DNA of 64,000 nt from Pachypanchax playfairii (taxonomy: Eukaryota; Chordata; Actinopteri; Cyprinodontiformes; Aplocheilidae): positions 1 to 64,000 of the forward strand of contig SSNP01000424.1 in the NCBI GenBank assembly GCA_006937955.1. The letters run 5' to 3'. Positions 12,729-22,196 of the stretch are shown piece by piece; positions within the stretch are counted from its first letter, which is position 1; every line of letters begins with the position of its first letter. The position numbers and the translations under genes are program-made. Under the pieces are notes generated by a model that saw nothing but the letters and a program-made list of their open reading frames with translations, was not told where the DNA came from and searched no databases.

Positions 12729-13794
12729 GTCTACAGTACACTCCAGATAAAGTCCGCTCATAATTGATATAAAAGTTAAAATAGGAGATGTTTAAGTTTC
12801 AGTTGATTGACTGTGTTTTAAACAGAAAGCTTAAAGGACTTTAAAAAGACGTCAGTAAAACTTTACATTTGACACCAAAGATATTATCCTGCAGGTCTAT
12901 GGACAGACCTGGACTGAGAACAGGCTGCAGTCTGTCCTAAACTCTGATCTGGTTCCAGCAGTGGTTCTGTTGTAGTTCCATAAAGAGGGAAAGTTGAAAT
13001 ATTTACCTGTTGTACCTACAGTGGACAGGTAGACTGAGTGGTAAAACTCTGATGACGTCACCTTGTGGCGGTGGAGTGTAAGTCAGTAAATAAGTGTAGA
13101 CCAGCTGACCTCCAACAACCTGAGGACACAGATGTTCATGTTAAACAAGCAGCTCTTCTCATTATTCACTCAAAAACGACTGATTAAAGATAAAATCTCA
13201 TATTGTATTTGACACCATCGGAAGGGGATCTGAGGTACCGATCCAGACTCCCCGGTCCCGAATTTAAACTCGTTTACCGTTATAATGTTCTAACGTCAAA
13301 ATCTTCTGACGTGTTAAAACCTGGATTCTGGAGTTCCTGACCTGAAGTTTCCCTCCACACTCCCTGAGACCATAGTGAAAATCCAGATACCGAGAGGTGA
13401 CCGTGTTGGCTCTACACGAGCCTAGTCTGAAGAGGGACGGCTCGGTCCAAGCCCGCAGCAGGGACCGATCCACGCGGACAGAAACAGTCTCCGCACCACA
13501 CCAGGCCTCTGCAGCCCGCTTCACTACCTCATCTGGGGCCCTTTCATGTTGTCTTGTTGGCGGTATCAGTAATGCAGTAAGACCGGCAGGAAGAAGCCCT
13601 TTATGATCCGGAATAGGCCGGAACACTTCCAAAGGAACAAGCGGACGCGGCGCGTGCAGGAAAACCGGCAGGCGGTGGAAAGAGGACTCGGAGGCTCCGT
13701 CCTCTCTCCGCTGCACAGGATCCACCGACCACAAGACCGGACCTCCTAGGGTACCAGGAAACAAGGTCCACAGAAACCACAAGCACGCCACCAT
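4626..13794 (-). CDS. zp3: ZP3-type zona pellucida egg-coat protein with a long acidic C-terminal tail (8 exons)
   Basis: Exons on the minus strand: 13794-13342, 13119-13007, 11462-11359, 11155-10981, 10912-10804, 6292-6207, 5877-5804, 5737-4626. All junctions have GT/AG and keep frame; total 2226 nt, 741 aa. The start ATG at 13794-13792 (context ATCATGG) was preferred to an upstream in-frame ATG at 13959 because it opens a signal peptide (residues 1 to about 19). The ZP-N half has Cys 99, 127, 146 and 185; the ZP-C half has Cys 222, 261, 283, 324, 339, then the CSCC cluster 358-361 and C365. A furin-like basic site RNRVR (374-378) follows, as in ZP3 proteins. Family role: structural glycoprotein of the egg envelope, secreted by oocyte or liver. 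Odd: about 363 residues, Ser/Glu/Asp-rich and without a membrane segment, follow the basic site, so the protein is much longer than typical fish ZP3. The exact paralogue is not known. Confidence 0.88.
6389..9868. repeat. 28-bp minisatellite, about 124 copies, in intron 5 of the ZP3-like gene
   Basis: The unit is 28 bp with the invariant core CAGAACCACCATGGCG and variable bases after it (GAGTGG, GCGTGG, GTCTGG, then TCCATAA, TCTATAG, CCCGTAG and similar). The array runs 3480 bp, close to 124 units. Each unit has an NcoI-type CCATGG inside CCACCATGG. Because 28 is not a multiple of 3 and the unit lacks stops on the minus strand, long false ORFs (up to 283 codons) appear there in several frames; they are not genes. 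The array lies between exons 5 and 6 of the ZP3-like gene. Confidence 0.95.
10099..10115 (+). repeat. Target-site duplication, left copy (partner at 10626-10642)
   Basis: Seventeen identical bases flank the L1-like insertion on both sides. Confidence 0.85.
10116..10625 (+). mobile_element. 5'-truncated L1-like LINE with 17-bp target duplication
   Basis: The plus strand encodes the extreme C-terminal part of an L1-type ORF2, with the zinc-knuckle pattern CWKCQ...GTLIHALWECPKI...W, then a short 3' UTR and an A-rich tail ending near 10625. The identical 17-bp sequence atatttacaagattctc flanks it at 10099-10115 and 10626-10642, the mark of target-primed insertion. Perfect flanks suggest a recent event. 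It sits in intron 5 of the ZP3-like gene, antisense to it. Confidence 0.85.
11642..12614. mobile_element. Non-autonomous hAT-type element with 8-bp target duplication
   Basis: The ends are a 14-bp inverted repeat, TAGGGTTGCCAACT at 11642 and its complement ending at 12614. The identical 8-bp sequence caactagc lies at 11634-11641 and 12615-12622. An 8-bp duplication and this end type fit the hAT superfamily. At 973 bp it is too short for a full transposase; a 114-codon plus-strand ORF (11867-12211, Ser/Thr/Lys-rich) is not recognised and may be a transposase scrap. It sits in intron 2 of the ZP3-like gene. Confidence 0.85.
12667..12726. other. Poly-G run with an assembly gap of 10 N
   Basis: A long G homopolymer is interrupted by N at 12687-12696. 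The true length is unknown and the run likely broke sequencing. It lies in intron 2 of the ZP3-like gene. Confidence 0.95.
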
Positions 13795-13815
13795 GATCCG
13801 GACCAGCAGGAACAA

Positions 13816-13916
13816 CAGCTGCCACAGGTGGAAGGTAATGTCAGTGTGATTATCACACCTGAGCACGTGCTGAAGATGAGGAGCGTCACAGAGCTCTTCA
13901 TCACTGTCCACAGGTG
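13816..13916 (-). promoter_or_regulatory. E-box cluster just upstream of the ZP3-like start
   Basis: Within about 120 bp upstream of the chosen ATG lie four CANNTG boxes: CAGCTG at 13816-13821, CAGGTG at 13825-13830, CACGTG at 13864-13869 and CAGGTG at 13911-13916. Zona pellucida genes of vertebrates are known to be driven in oocytes by the bHLH factor FIGLA through E-boxes near the start. A role here is inference. No clear TATA box was seen. Confidence 0.35.
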
Positions 13917-13929
13917 TTGAATCTCTGCT

Positions 13930-14165
13930 GCTGACTGCAGATGTGATCACACTCTCCACAAAAGACTTCTAAACATCTTGCTGCAAATGTTGAAGGATCT
14001 AATCTTCCTGAGGAAGTCCAGTCTGTCTCTTAGAGTTGTGTCTCTAGTTCAGTCTGTTGTCCAGGTGAACATCAGGTATTTATACTCCTCCACCACCTCC
14101 ACTTCTTCTCCATGATGGACATGGGTTTTGGCATGTTGCTGCTCTTCCTAAAATCCACAATCTTA
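13930..14165 (-). mobile_element. L2/Rex1-like LINE 3' fragment
   Basis: This matches, with substitutions, the minus-strand copies at about 37280-37550 and 55360-55610 (shared words such as catcttgctgcaaa and ggtatttatactcctcc). It covers the end of the RT-carrying ORF and lies within 140 bp of the start of the ZP3-like gene, so the upstream promoter region of that gene is LINE-derived. Confidence 0.75.
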
Positions 14166-14193
14166 AGCTGGACTCAAATGCAGCAGGTAAGAC

Positions 14194-14487
14194 TCAAGAA
14201 AAAAGAAAATGTTTATCTTCTTCTTCTCCTTTCAGCTGCTCCTTCAGGAGTCTCCAAGTCCTTCGTCTCCATCGGTCCTCTGCATCTTCTTTTCTCACAC
14301 CAACCAACCTCAAGTTCTCCTTCAGTACATCCATATGTCTCCTCTTTGGACTTCCTCTAGACCTCCTGCCTGGCAGTTCCCACCTCAGCATCCTTTTCCC
14401 AATAAACTCACTGTCCCTCCTCTGGACATGTCCAAACCATCGCAGTCTGGTCTCTTCTCCTTCTTTCTTCTTAATGGCGGGTGGCAT
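14194..14487 (-). mobile_element. RTE-like LINE C-terminal fragment
   Basis: The minus strand encodes RLRWFGHVQRRD followed by GRRSRGSPKRRHMDVLKE and EEDAEDRWRRR-like residues. This is the basic C-terminal segment seen at the end of many fish LINE ORF2 proteins of the RTE type. Only about 95 codons are present, 5'-truncated. It abuts the left end of the HECT-carrying transposon. Confidence 0.65.
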
Positions 14488-14579
14488 CTAACTCTTAGGT
14501 GCATTTTCTGCCACCTATTGTACTGGAGTCTGGGTTAGAAATTACGGTGGCTGAGAAGTGCAAAGCATATTTACATTTA

Positions 14580-14900
14580 AATAACACTTTATCAAATCCA
14601 TAAACACAATTACATTTTTGGAAACAAATCAAAATTTAAGAACACAAAAGTACATATTAGAAAACAAATTTATATTTTACAAAACAAATATACATTAAAA
14701 TAAACACATTTACATTTTAGGAAACACATTTACATTTGACAAAACAAATTTACATTTCACAAAACAAATTTACATTTCACAAAACAAATTTACATTTTAG
14801 GAAACACATTTACATTTTACAAAACAAATTTACATTTGACAAAACAAATTTACATTTTACAAAACAAATGTAAATCTTGTGAAACAAATTAACATTCAAG
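14580..14900. repeat. Subterminal repeats of about 20 bp, left arm
   Basis: Repeated (A)CAAAACAAATTTACATTT(T/C/G) units with variants TTTAGGAAAC. Such arrays commonly serve as transposase binding sites in DNA transposons; that role is inferred here. The right arm has the same units with a different copy number and order. Confidence 0.75.
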
Positions 14901-15005
14901 GAAAAACCTTGCGCATTTGCCGAGTCAAATCTACAAAACACAAATACAAATCCCCGAAACAAAATAACAAACATTAATTCCTGACGGAAAGGGAATGTCC
15001 CAAAT

Positions 15006-15040
15006 GCCGGAAGTGATGAAACGATGACGTTGGTTTATAG
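15006..15040 (+). promoter_or_regulatory. Putative promoter in the left arm (ETS, CRE-like and TATA-like words)
   Basis: GCCGGAAGTGA (ETS-type) near 15006, TGACGT (CRE-type) near 15025 and TTTATAG at 15034-15040 lie 70-100 bp upstream of the ATG of the HECT gene. The same words recur in reverse in the right arm at 22264-22298 upstream of the transposase ATG. Conservation in both arms and position suggest promoter function; untested. Confidence 0.45.
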
Positions 15041-15107
15041 GAAACAGAAACACGCAAATGTTTGACTGCATAGAGCGCGTTTTTATTCACTTGTGGCTCA
15101 CTTAACC

Positions 15108-18100
15108 ATGTTTTGCCCCTTTTGCGGAGTAAACTTTAGCCAGTTTACACAATTTTGTTCTTCATGTGGACGGTCGCTGGAACTTTTACGGAACGCAGAC
15201 CAGACGGAAGGATCAAACGCGACGGCGGGAACATCAAAACTGCAGTTAGATAGTTGTAAACAAGGTAGGTGTGATATTGCCTTAACTTTCTGTCCATCAA
15301 TGTTGTCATCTTTCTGTCAATAGAATAAGAACTCGTTTACGTGCGTTGTCTGTTTACCCTTCACACTTTTTTGATCTTATATATTCATATTCTTTTGCTT
15401 GCTGATAAATTTTTCGGTGTGAAACTATTTCAGCAGAACAACCTTGCCCATCATACAAACAATTTATGGAGTACAGGATCTTAAAATCAAAAGAACGTCA
15501 GTCTTTTAGCTTTGGGTCTAAACTCAAATGTAAACAACCAAGCAAACCTGTCCAGGTAAACTTTCTTTACCATTTTTTAACTATAATGCAGGATTTTTAC
15601 ATATAATAGTGTTTTTTTATTTTGTTACTAGGTAAACATAGGAGTAATGGTGACACATGGGACTGACTTAAAACCTCTAAGAGGTAAAACACTTCCATTA
15701 TTTACAAATCCAGAGGTGACAGCAGAAGACCTCCTGAAACAGGCTGTACATAAAATGAGAACATTTAACAAGGAGCTGGTCGAGGGGCCATACATCCTTT
15801 TGTATCCAGACTGTACAGAGGTGGTGAATGTGCCTGGGACAGAGAGGCCATTCAGATTGGCAGATTACAAAAAGGAAATTGGAAAGCCCTACTCCAGAAT
15901 AACCTTTTTCATTTGCCCTGAGGGTCACTCCAAACAAGGTATGTGGATGTATATGTTTAAAGAGTTTATTCAAAATGTACCCTAAAATATATGATAAGGA
16001 TTTTCTTTATCTGTTGGTACTACAATAGGTGATACATCAGACTCTGATTCTGAAATCGTCATCACATCTAAAAGCACAGCTCAGTTCAATCAGGCTGACA
16101 CTGTGGTATGTAAATTATTTTTAAAGTGTAGATATCAAGCTCTGGCTTCCAGGCCAAATTTGGCCTGCACAATCTAAAATGGAAGCTAAGATCAAACTTT
16201 TATTTTCATTTTCTGGTATTATCTAAAATACAAAGTGTTTCCAACCTTCTTGTTTTTATATGTTTTTAAGTTGGAAACCCTAGATTATAAGAAAAAATTT
16301 ATGCTTTTCCTCTCAGGTTTTTGGACCACAAGACCACAGTACCCCTGATGACAAACAAGTTGAGAAAGAGTAAGGAACAAATAAGAAAAAACATATTTCT
16401 GACATAATTAACAAAGAGCATTACTTAACATGAGCATTACTTAATAACTCTTTTATCCAATAGGATTAAAATGTTACTCACAAACTGTTATATTCTTCAA
16501 GGTTATATTTTCACAAATTTGATCATTTTTCAGAGATGCTGCTGGACCTTCATCTACCGTGCAACATGGACAGGTATTCAAGCATGTTATTTTGTCAACT
16601 TTAAGTCTCACATCATCATTGTTGTTTTTGTTTTATTTCAGATTGTGATATCTGATACTGAAGATATTGATCCAGTTGAAAGAAATCCAGTCAATACTGC
16701 TTATAGGTACAAAAATTGACACTGAGCCCCTTAATTTAAAATTTTATTTATTACTTAATACAGTTGTTGGTTATTTAATTACATTATTTGGTTTGTCAAT
16801 TTGGTGCAAACAAAGAATTGGTAAATGACATGTTTCAATGTGTGAATTATATTATTTCAACAGTAAATACACTGAAATGTATGCACCCTATACTGAGGAA
16901 GAGGACGAGGAGTTGGTTGAAGTTGCCTCACCAAATGAACAGCACGCAGCTATGTAAGCCTTTATATAAATTACATTTTTATAGAATAATAAAATTGTGC
17001 ATTTTTTAATGCCATCTAACTATGTAACTTTCCTCATTACAGGGAAGAAACAAACATTACTCTAACTGACATTATTGCAAACTTATCCCATTCTATTGAT
17101 CATGGAAGAGTCAGCAGATTCAACATCTCAAGGGCAAATGTTTGGGATGGAGCAGTTAGAGGTTTCAGGCGTTCATCATACTCTGAAACATGTGATATGT
17201 TAGTAAGATTTACTGATGATGCTGGTGTTTTTGAAGAAGGGATTGATGCAGGTGGCCCAAAACGAGAGTTTTTGAGCCTGCTAATGAAACATTTGAAAGA
17301 CCGTCCCATTTTTGATGGGCCAGATGGACATCGGTTCTTGGTCTACAATGCAAATGGTATGTGCATGGTCATATATGTGCAAATTTAAATTAATATGCTT
17401 AATTCACAAACACATACATAAGATGTACATACCATGCACATGTGGATAAATTTAACTCTATATTTACTTATCAGTGTGTGTGTGTGTATATAAACACAAT
17501 TTTATTGTGTTTTTATTTATAGCTGTGAGGGAGAATGAATACTACATGGCAGGAAAGATGATTGCTGTGTCAGTTGTGCACGGCGGTCCAGGACCTCATT
17601 TCCTGTTGAAAGATGTAGTACATTATCTTGCAGGACAGGACTCATTCAGAGCAACAGTTGCCTCAGTAACTGATGAAGATGTAGGGAAAGCCTTAAAAGA
17701 GGTGAAGATAACTCAGGGTTCAAGTATCATAGAGAACAATTATGAAATTGTGTTTTCAAATAAATATTTTCTCTTTCAGATCGAGAATGCTGCTTCAGAG
17801 AAGAATTATGTAGTGATGTTTTCATTTAATTTTTTTCTCTTTCAGATCGAGAATGCTGCTTCAGTGGATGTCTTGCGTGAATGTGTCATCAAACACAGCA
17901 CAATGCTACAAACAGCAGGATGCCTGAGACATGTTTCATCTGTTGAGGCTAAGAAAGACATTGTGGCTGATTATCTCCGATGGTACATTATTGAACGCAA
18001 CTCATCTGTACTTAATAGGTGAGCATTTTGCAATTAATCCCATGCTTGCGTTTGGAATTTTGCAACAACAAAAATTGATATGAAGTTTACACCACACACA

Positions 18101-18764
18101 GCCATGGCTTTGCACCTTTATTAAAGGTTCTCAAACAGGCAGTGATGACATGTTTTGTTTTTTAGATTTAAAGATGGTCTTTCAGCGCTCCACTTTTTGG
18201 ATGCACTACAGCAACACCCATCTTTGCTGTCCCCAGTTCTGTGCCACACTGAAAAGAAGCTCACAGCTCTCGAGCTAGAGCAACTTTTTAAACCTGAGTT
18301 CAGTCCATCTGGGAGTAACAGGAGACATCTTGAGAGTCAAACCCTGGGGTACTGGGCAGATTATCTCCTTGTCTGTGAAGGTTTGTAATTCTTAAACTAC
18401 ATCCATAATCCTCTGACCTAGATCAGTTCACAGGGGCAGTTACCTCAGAAGGGAAGACTAGACTACTTGTGACAACACGTGAAATTGTATCAGAAAAACA
18501 TAGTATGTTTTATACCATGTCTTCACAGAAGGCCAGGCTGCTGTGTCTGTAGGGGATGTTTTGATGTTTGCAACGGGGCTGACATCACTTCCCCCTTCTG
18601 GATTGGAGCCACAGCCAAAGCTGGAGTTCCTGGAGGAATCTATATTACCAATGGCAAATACATGCCTCAACACCTTAAAACTGCCTCTGGTAGATTCATA
18701 CCATGTGTTTAAGTCAAACATGGACTTTGGAATACTGAATTCTCCAGGGTTTGGCTGCTTCTGA
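15108..18764 (+). CDS. Transposon-borne zinc-ribbon and HECT-domain E3 ubiquitin ligase-like protein (13 exons)
   Basis: Exons: 15108-15264, 15434-15555, 15632-15938, 16029-16105, 16317-16369, 16534-16573, 16642-16706, 16864-16953, 17043-17356, 17523-17701, 17846-18018, 18166-18380, 18529-18764. All have GT/AG borders and join in frame: 2028 nt, 675 aa. The start is the ATG at 15108. Residues 3-20 form a zinc ribbon (CPFC...CSSC). Residues from about 330 are a HECT domain: GIDAGGPKREFL in the N lobe and LPMANTCLNTLKLP in the C lobe, with the predicted thioester Cys at 643. It resembles the G2E3-like HECT proteins that are common in fish. HECT enzymes pass ubiquitin from an E2 to a substrate lysine. 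The substrate and any role in transposition are unknown. The first exon lies in the inverted arm and is shared with the transposase. Odd: a duplicated 3' splice site before exon 11. Confidence 0.88.
17719..17880 (+). repeat. 66-bp tandem duplication containing a 3' splice site
   Basis: The block AATTATG...TTTCTCTTTCAGATCGAGAATGC occurs twice, with ATCGAG at 17780 and again at 17846. The intron from 17702 to 17845 is 144 bp, stop-free and a multiple of three, and the two AG sites differ by 66 nt. All three splice outcomes therefore keep the HECT frame (0, 22 or 48 extra residues). Confidence 0.85.
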
Positions 18765-18850
18765 GTTATGTGACACGATGACCTGAGAGTTCAAACTTGT
18801 TTTATTGTTCTCAGATTCAAAAAAGTTTCTGTAAGTGTACCTGCTAGTGT

Positions 18851-18883
<33 letters not shown>

Positions 18884-20220
18884 TGTGAGAGAGAGAGTGA
18901 GTGTGAGTGAGAGAGCGTGTGAGAGAGAATGAGTGAGAGAGAGTGTGAGAGAGAGAGTGAGAGAGCGTGAGAGTGAGAGAGTGAGAGAGCATGAGAGAGA
19001 GAGAGAGTGAGTGTGAGTGAGAGAGCATGAGAGAGAGCGTGTGAGAGAGAGTGAGAGAGAGCGTGTGAGAGTGAGTGAGCGTGTGAGAGAGAGAGTGAGT
19101 GAGAGTGAGAGAGAGCGAGTGAGAGTGAGTGAGTGAGGGAGAGAGAGAGTGAGTGAGAGAGAGAGAGAGCGTGAGAGAGAGAGTGAGTGTGAGAGAGAGA
19201 GAGAGAGAGAGAGCGAGTGAGAGAGAGAGTGAGAGAGAGAGAGAGAGTGAGAGAGCGTGAGAGTGTGTGTGAGTGAGAGAGTGTGAGAGAGAGAGTGAGA
19301 GAGCATGAGAGAGAGAGTGAGTGTGAGTGAGAGAGCATGAGAGAGAGAATGAGTGAGAGAGAGAGTGAGTGAGAGAGTGAGAGAGCGAGAGAGTGAGAGA
19401 GAGCGTGTGAGAGTGAGAGAGCGTGTGAGAGAGAGAGAGAGTGAGAGAGAGAGAGAGCGTGTGAGAGAGAGTGAGTGTGAGAGAGAGAGAGAGCGTGTGA
19501 GAGAGAGAGTGTGTGTGAGAGAGAGAGTGTGAGAGAGAGAGTGAGTGTGAGTGAGAGAGCGAGTGAGAGAGAGTGAGTGAGAGAGAGTGTGAGAGAGAGA
19601 GAGAGAGAGCGTGAGAGAGAGAGAGAGTGTGAGTGAGAGAGTGTGAGAGAGAGAGTGAGAGAGCATGAGAGAGAGAGTGAGTGTGAGTGAGAGAGCATGA
19701 GAGAGAGCGTGTGAGAGAGAGTGAGAGAGAGCGTGTGAGAGTGAGTGAGCGTGTGAGAGAGAGAGTGAGTGAGAGTGAGAGAGAGCGTGTGAGAGAGAGT
19801 GAGTGTGAGAGAGAGAGAGTGAGAGAGAGCGTGTGAGAGAGTGAGTGAGAGTGAGAGAGAGAGTGAGAGAGCGTGAGAGTGTGTGTGAGTGAGAGAGTGT
19901 GAGAGAGAGAGTGAGAGAGCATGAGAGAGAGAGTGAGTGTGAGTGAGAGAGCATGAGAAAGAGCGTGTGAGAGAGAGTGAGTGAGAGAGAGTGAGTGTGA
20001 GAGAGTGAGAGTGAGTGTGAGAGAGAGAGTGAGAGAGCGTGTGAGAGAGAGTGAGTGTGAGAGAGAGAGAGTGAGAGAGAGCGTGTGAGAGAGCGTGTGA
20101 GAGAGAGAGAGTGAGAGAGAGCGTGTGAGAGAGTGAGTGTGAGAGAGAGAGTGAGAGAGAGCGTGTGAGAGAGAGAGAGTGAGAGAGTGAGTGTGAGAGA
20201 GAGAGTGAGAGAGAGCGTGT
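18851..20220. repeat. GA-rich simple repeat, about 1.37 kb
   Basis: Imperfect (GA)n with GTGA and GCGTGTGA interruptions in higher-order blocks. It lies between the HECT stop (18764) and an AATAAA at 20512, so it may be in the HECT 3' UTR. Long minus-strand ORFs rich in Leu/Ser/His (LSHSLSLTH) are artefacts of the repeat. Confidence 0.95.
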
Positions 20221-20511
20221 GTTGGGGGGGTTATTTGGCAGTAGCTATTTCAGCGCCAAGAGGGTCACATTCACAAGGATTTCACGGAGTCCCTTTATTT
20301 TGGATTTTAAAAAAATCAAACTGAAGTTCATTACATACTGGAATTGTTATTCAGAATTGAAATATTTCATGTCTGGAGTGCAAATCTTTCCTTCATGCCA
20401 TCCGAAAGTAATTTTAAAATAACAGACTCATGACTGTGTTGATTACTTAAAGGTTAGGAATTCACAGTGCTGTTCATGTCTCAGTATTACTGTGTTCATT
20501 TAAGAAAATGC

Positions 20512-20517
20512 AATAAA
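20512..20517 (+). terminator. Candidate AATAAA for the HECT gene
   Basis: First clear plus-strand AATAAA after the HECT stop, past the GA array; about 1.75 kb downstream of the stop. Confidence 0.4.
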
Positions 20518-20757
20518 TACACATTCCTGTGTAATCCATTGGATTTTTATTTTCTCTTTGGTGTTCCAAACAATTGGTGATGTTTCACTGCCGGCACCAG
20601 CTAGTTACTTAAATGTTACTGCTAATGAATAAATGTTACAAAAGAAGGGGGGGCGGCTGTTACATTAAGAAAGGGCTAATAGTAGAGAAACTGTAAAACC
20701 AGTCAATACTAAGGTTCTTAAGTGTCAAAATCATCCAACTCAACAACTTGACTTGCA

Positions 20758-20763
20758 TTTATT
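20758..20763 (-). terminator. AATAAA of the transposase gene
   Basis: On the minus strand AATAAA lies about 20 nt after the transposase stop codon (20784). Very short 3' UTR; convergent with the HECT gene. Confidence 0.55.
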
Positions 20764-20783
20764 TTTTTGGAATTCACCCAGGT

Positions 20784-22196
20784 TTAGAACTGAGCAATTT
20801 CTTTTAGTTTTAAGTAGAGTTGTGTAGCAGAATCCCAGTTTTCTGGCTCTTCAAAATGATTTTGCTCCATAACCAAGTTCAGGTACTCCTGTATGTTTGG
20901 ATCTCCACATGGAGTAAGTGAAAGCCTGGACTCTGGGTAAGAATTCAGCTCAGCTTGTTGAATCAGAAAGCAACAATCCCTGGATCCATACCTGAGTAAA
21001 ATGGAAGACAACAGTTTTATTTAAATCACCCCCCCCAAAAAATTAAAATTAATAACTTGAATAATTAATTACCTGTGTGGTAGATAGTACAGCTCATTGG
21101 GCACTCCTCCTGGACATGAAGCTGTTCTTGACGGACGAATCCGGTGACTGTTCCACAGTCTCACGCACTCATCAAGGTCCAATATCACCAAAGCAAAACC
21201 TCAACAGACACTGATGCTCATTACTTCCGTTGAAGAGTCCTGCATCCCTGAGGTCTGCAAAAAGCTCCATCCAAAACTGAGCCCTGAAATACAAAATTAG
21301 GTGATTTAAAATGTCAATAAATTGTATAAAACTTATAAGAATCAAATATTACCTCCCCTTTCTATAAATGGACCACCAGGACTCAATTCGCTGGTTGTTG
21401 GTAGATGAACCAAACATGTGGCTGGACTCTCCGCTGTAGCGATCATCATGATGGTGACGTAGTGAACACTGAGCAGCAGCCATGATGCCGTTTTCCGTGC
21501 CACAATCAGTTCTCAGCCTCATGGGGACAAGACCAAGTTTTTGCACACAGCACAAGAAATAGTGAGCAATAACTGTTGGATTATTATTAGTTGGTCCACA
21601 TTTGAGCCACAGTACTTTGCGTGAAAATCCATCTATGCATCCTGAAATGGCCAAACCGAAAGGTTTAAGTTTATCATATCCATCTACATGCCACATATAG
21701 TTGGGTCCCAGTGAATGATAGGTTCTTCTGATGAATCTTCTGCGTGCTCTCCTCTCACATCCTTGAGGATTAAGATCCTGGAGTAAATTCATAACATCAT
21801 CTCTCTTAACTTTAAGATTGTGCTTTTGTTTAAGTGCCTGCCACATTGTTCTGTACCCAAATAGTTGGCCAGGTCCACGAAGTTCTGCTCTGATTGCATT
21901 AATTACAGTTGCTCTGGGGCTATAATATTTTCTTCGGTACAGCCCAGCATTATTTAGTTTACTTTTGAGAGTTCTCAAACTCATCTTTACACCATGTAAA
22001 CTTAACATCATGTCCAAGATTACGTCATACGAGTGACCCTCGCTGAAATANGGATGTTATGTGGATCAGACCCTCCGTCAGACGCGTTTGATCCTTCCGT
22101 CTGGTCTGCGTTCCGTAAAAGTTCCAGCGACCGTCCACATGAAGAACAAAATTGTGTAAACTGGCTAAAGTTTACTCCGCAAAAGGTGCAAAACAT
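20784..22196 (-). pseudogene. Transposon transposase, zinc ribbon plus rve/DDE integrase domain (3 exons, two frame problems)
   Basis: Minus-strand exons: 22196-21353, 21283-21073, 20991-20784. The protein starts with the zinc ribbon shared with the HECT gene (CTFC...CSSC), then a helix-turn-helix-like region (SLHGVKMSLRTLKSKL), then an rve catalytic core: MWHVDGYDKL (first Asp), LRTDCGTENG (second Asp) and NQRIESWWSIYR (Glu), spaced about 58 and 40 residues. Family role: DDE strand transfer during transposition. Two breaks exist. One is at the single ambiguous base N at 22051; one more base there would restore the frame, so it may be a base-call error. The other is in exon 2 near 21186, where the frame changes between a FCFGDI and a DLDECVRLWNSHR segment; the exon is 211 nt, where 210 or 213 would fit. 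Whether the gene is dead or mis-assembled cannot be told. Confidence 0.8.

Larger units (their letters stand above)
14545..15221 (+). repeat. Left inverted arm of the transposon (677 bp)
   Basis: It is matched in reverse by 22083-22794. The order is: terminal CGGTGGCTGAGAAG, an array of roughly 20-bp units of the type ACAAATTTACATTT (about 14580-14880), a unique part with promoter-like words, then the start of the first coding exon. Similarity stops at GATCAAACGCG (15221), inside that exon. Confidence 0.9.

Noticed and set aside
13600..13825. Alternative ORF with a hydrophobic start (MAAVVPAGP)
   Set aside because: It is out of frame with the ZP domain exons; the ATG at 13794 opens the correct frame.
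18714..19954. Minus-strand ORFs of 284-402 codons made of Leu/Ser/His
   Set aside because: Artefacts of the GA-rich simple repeat.
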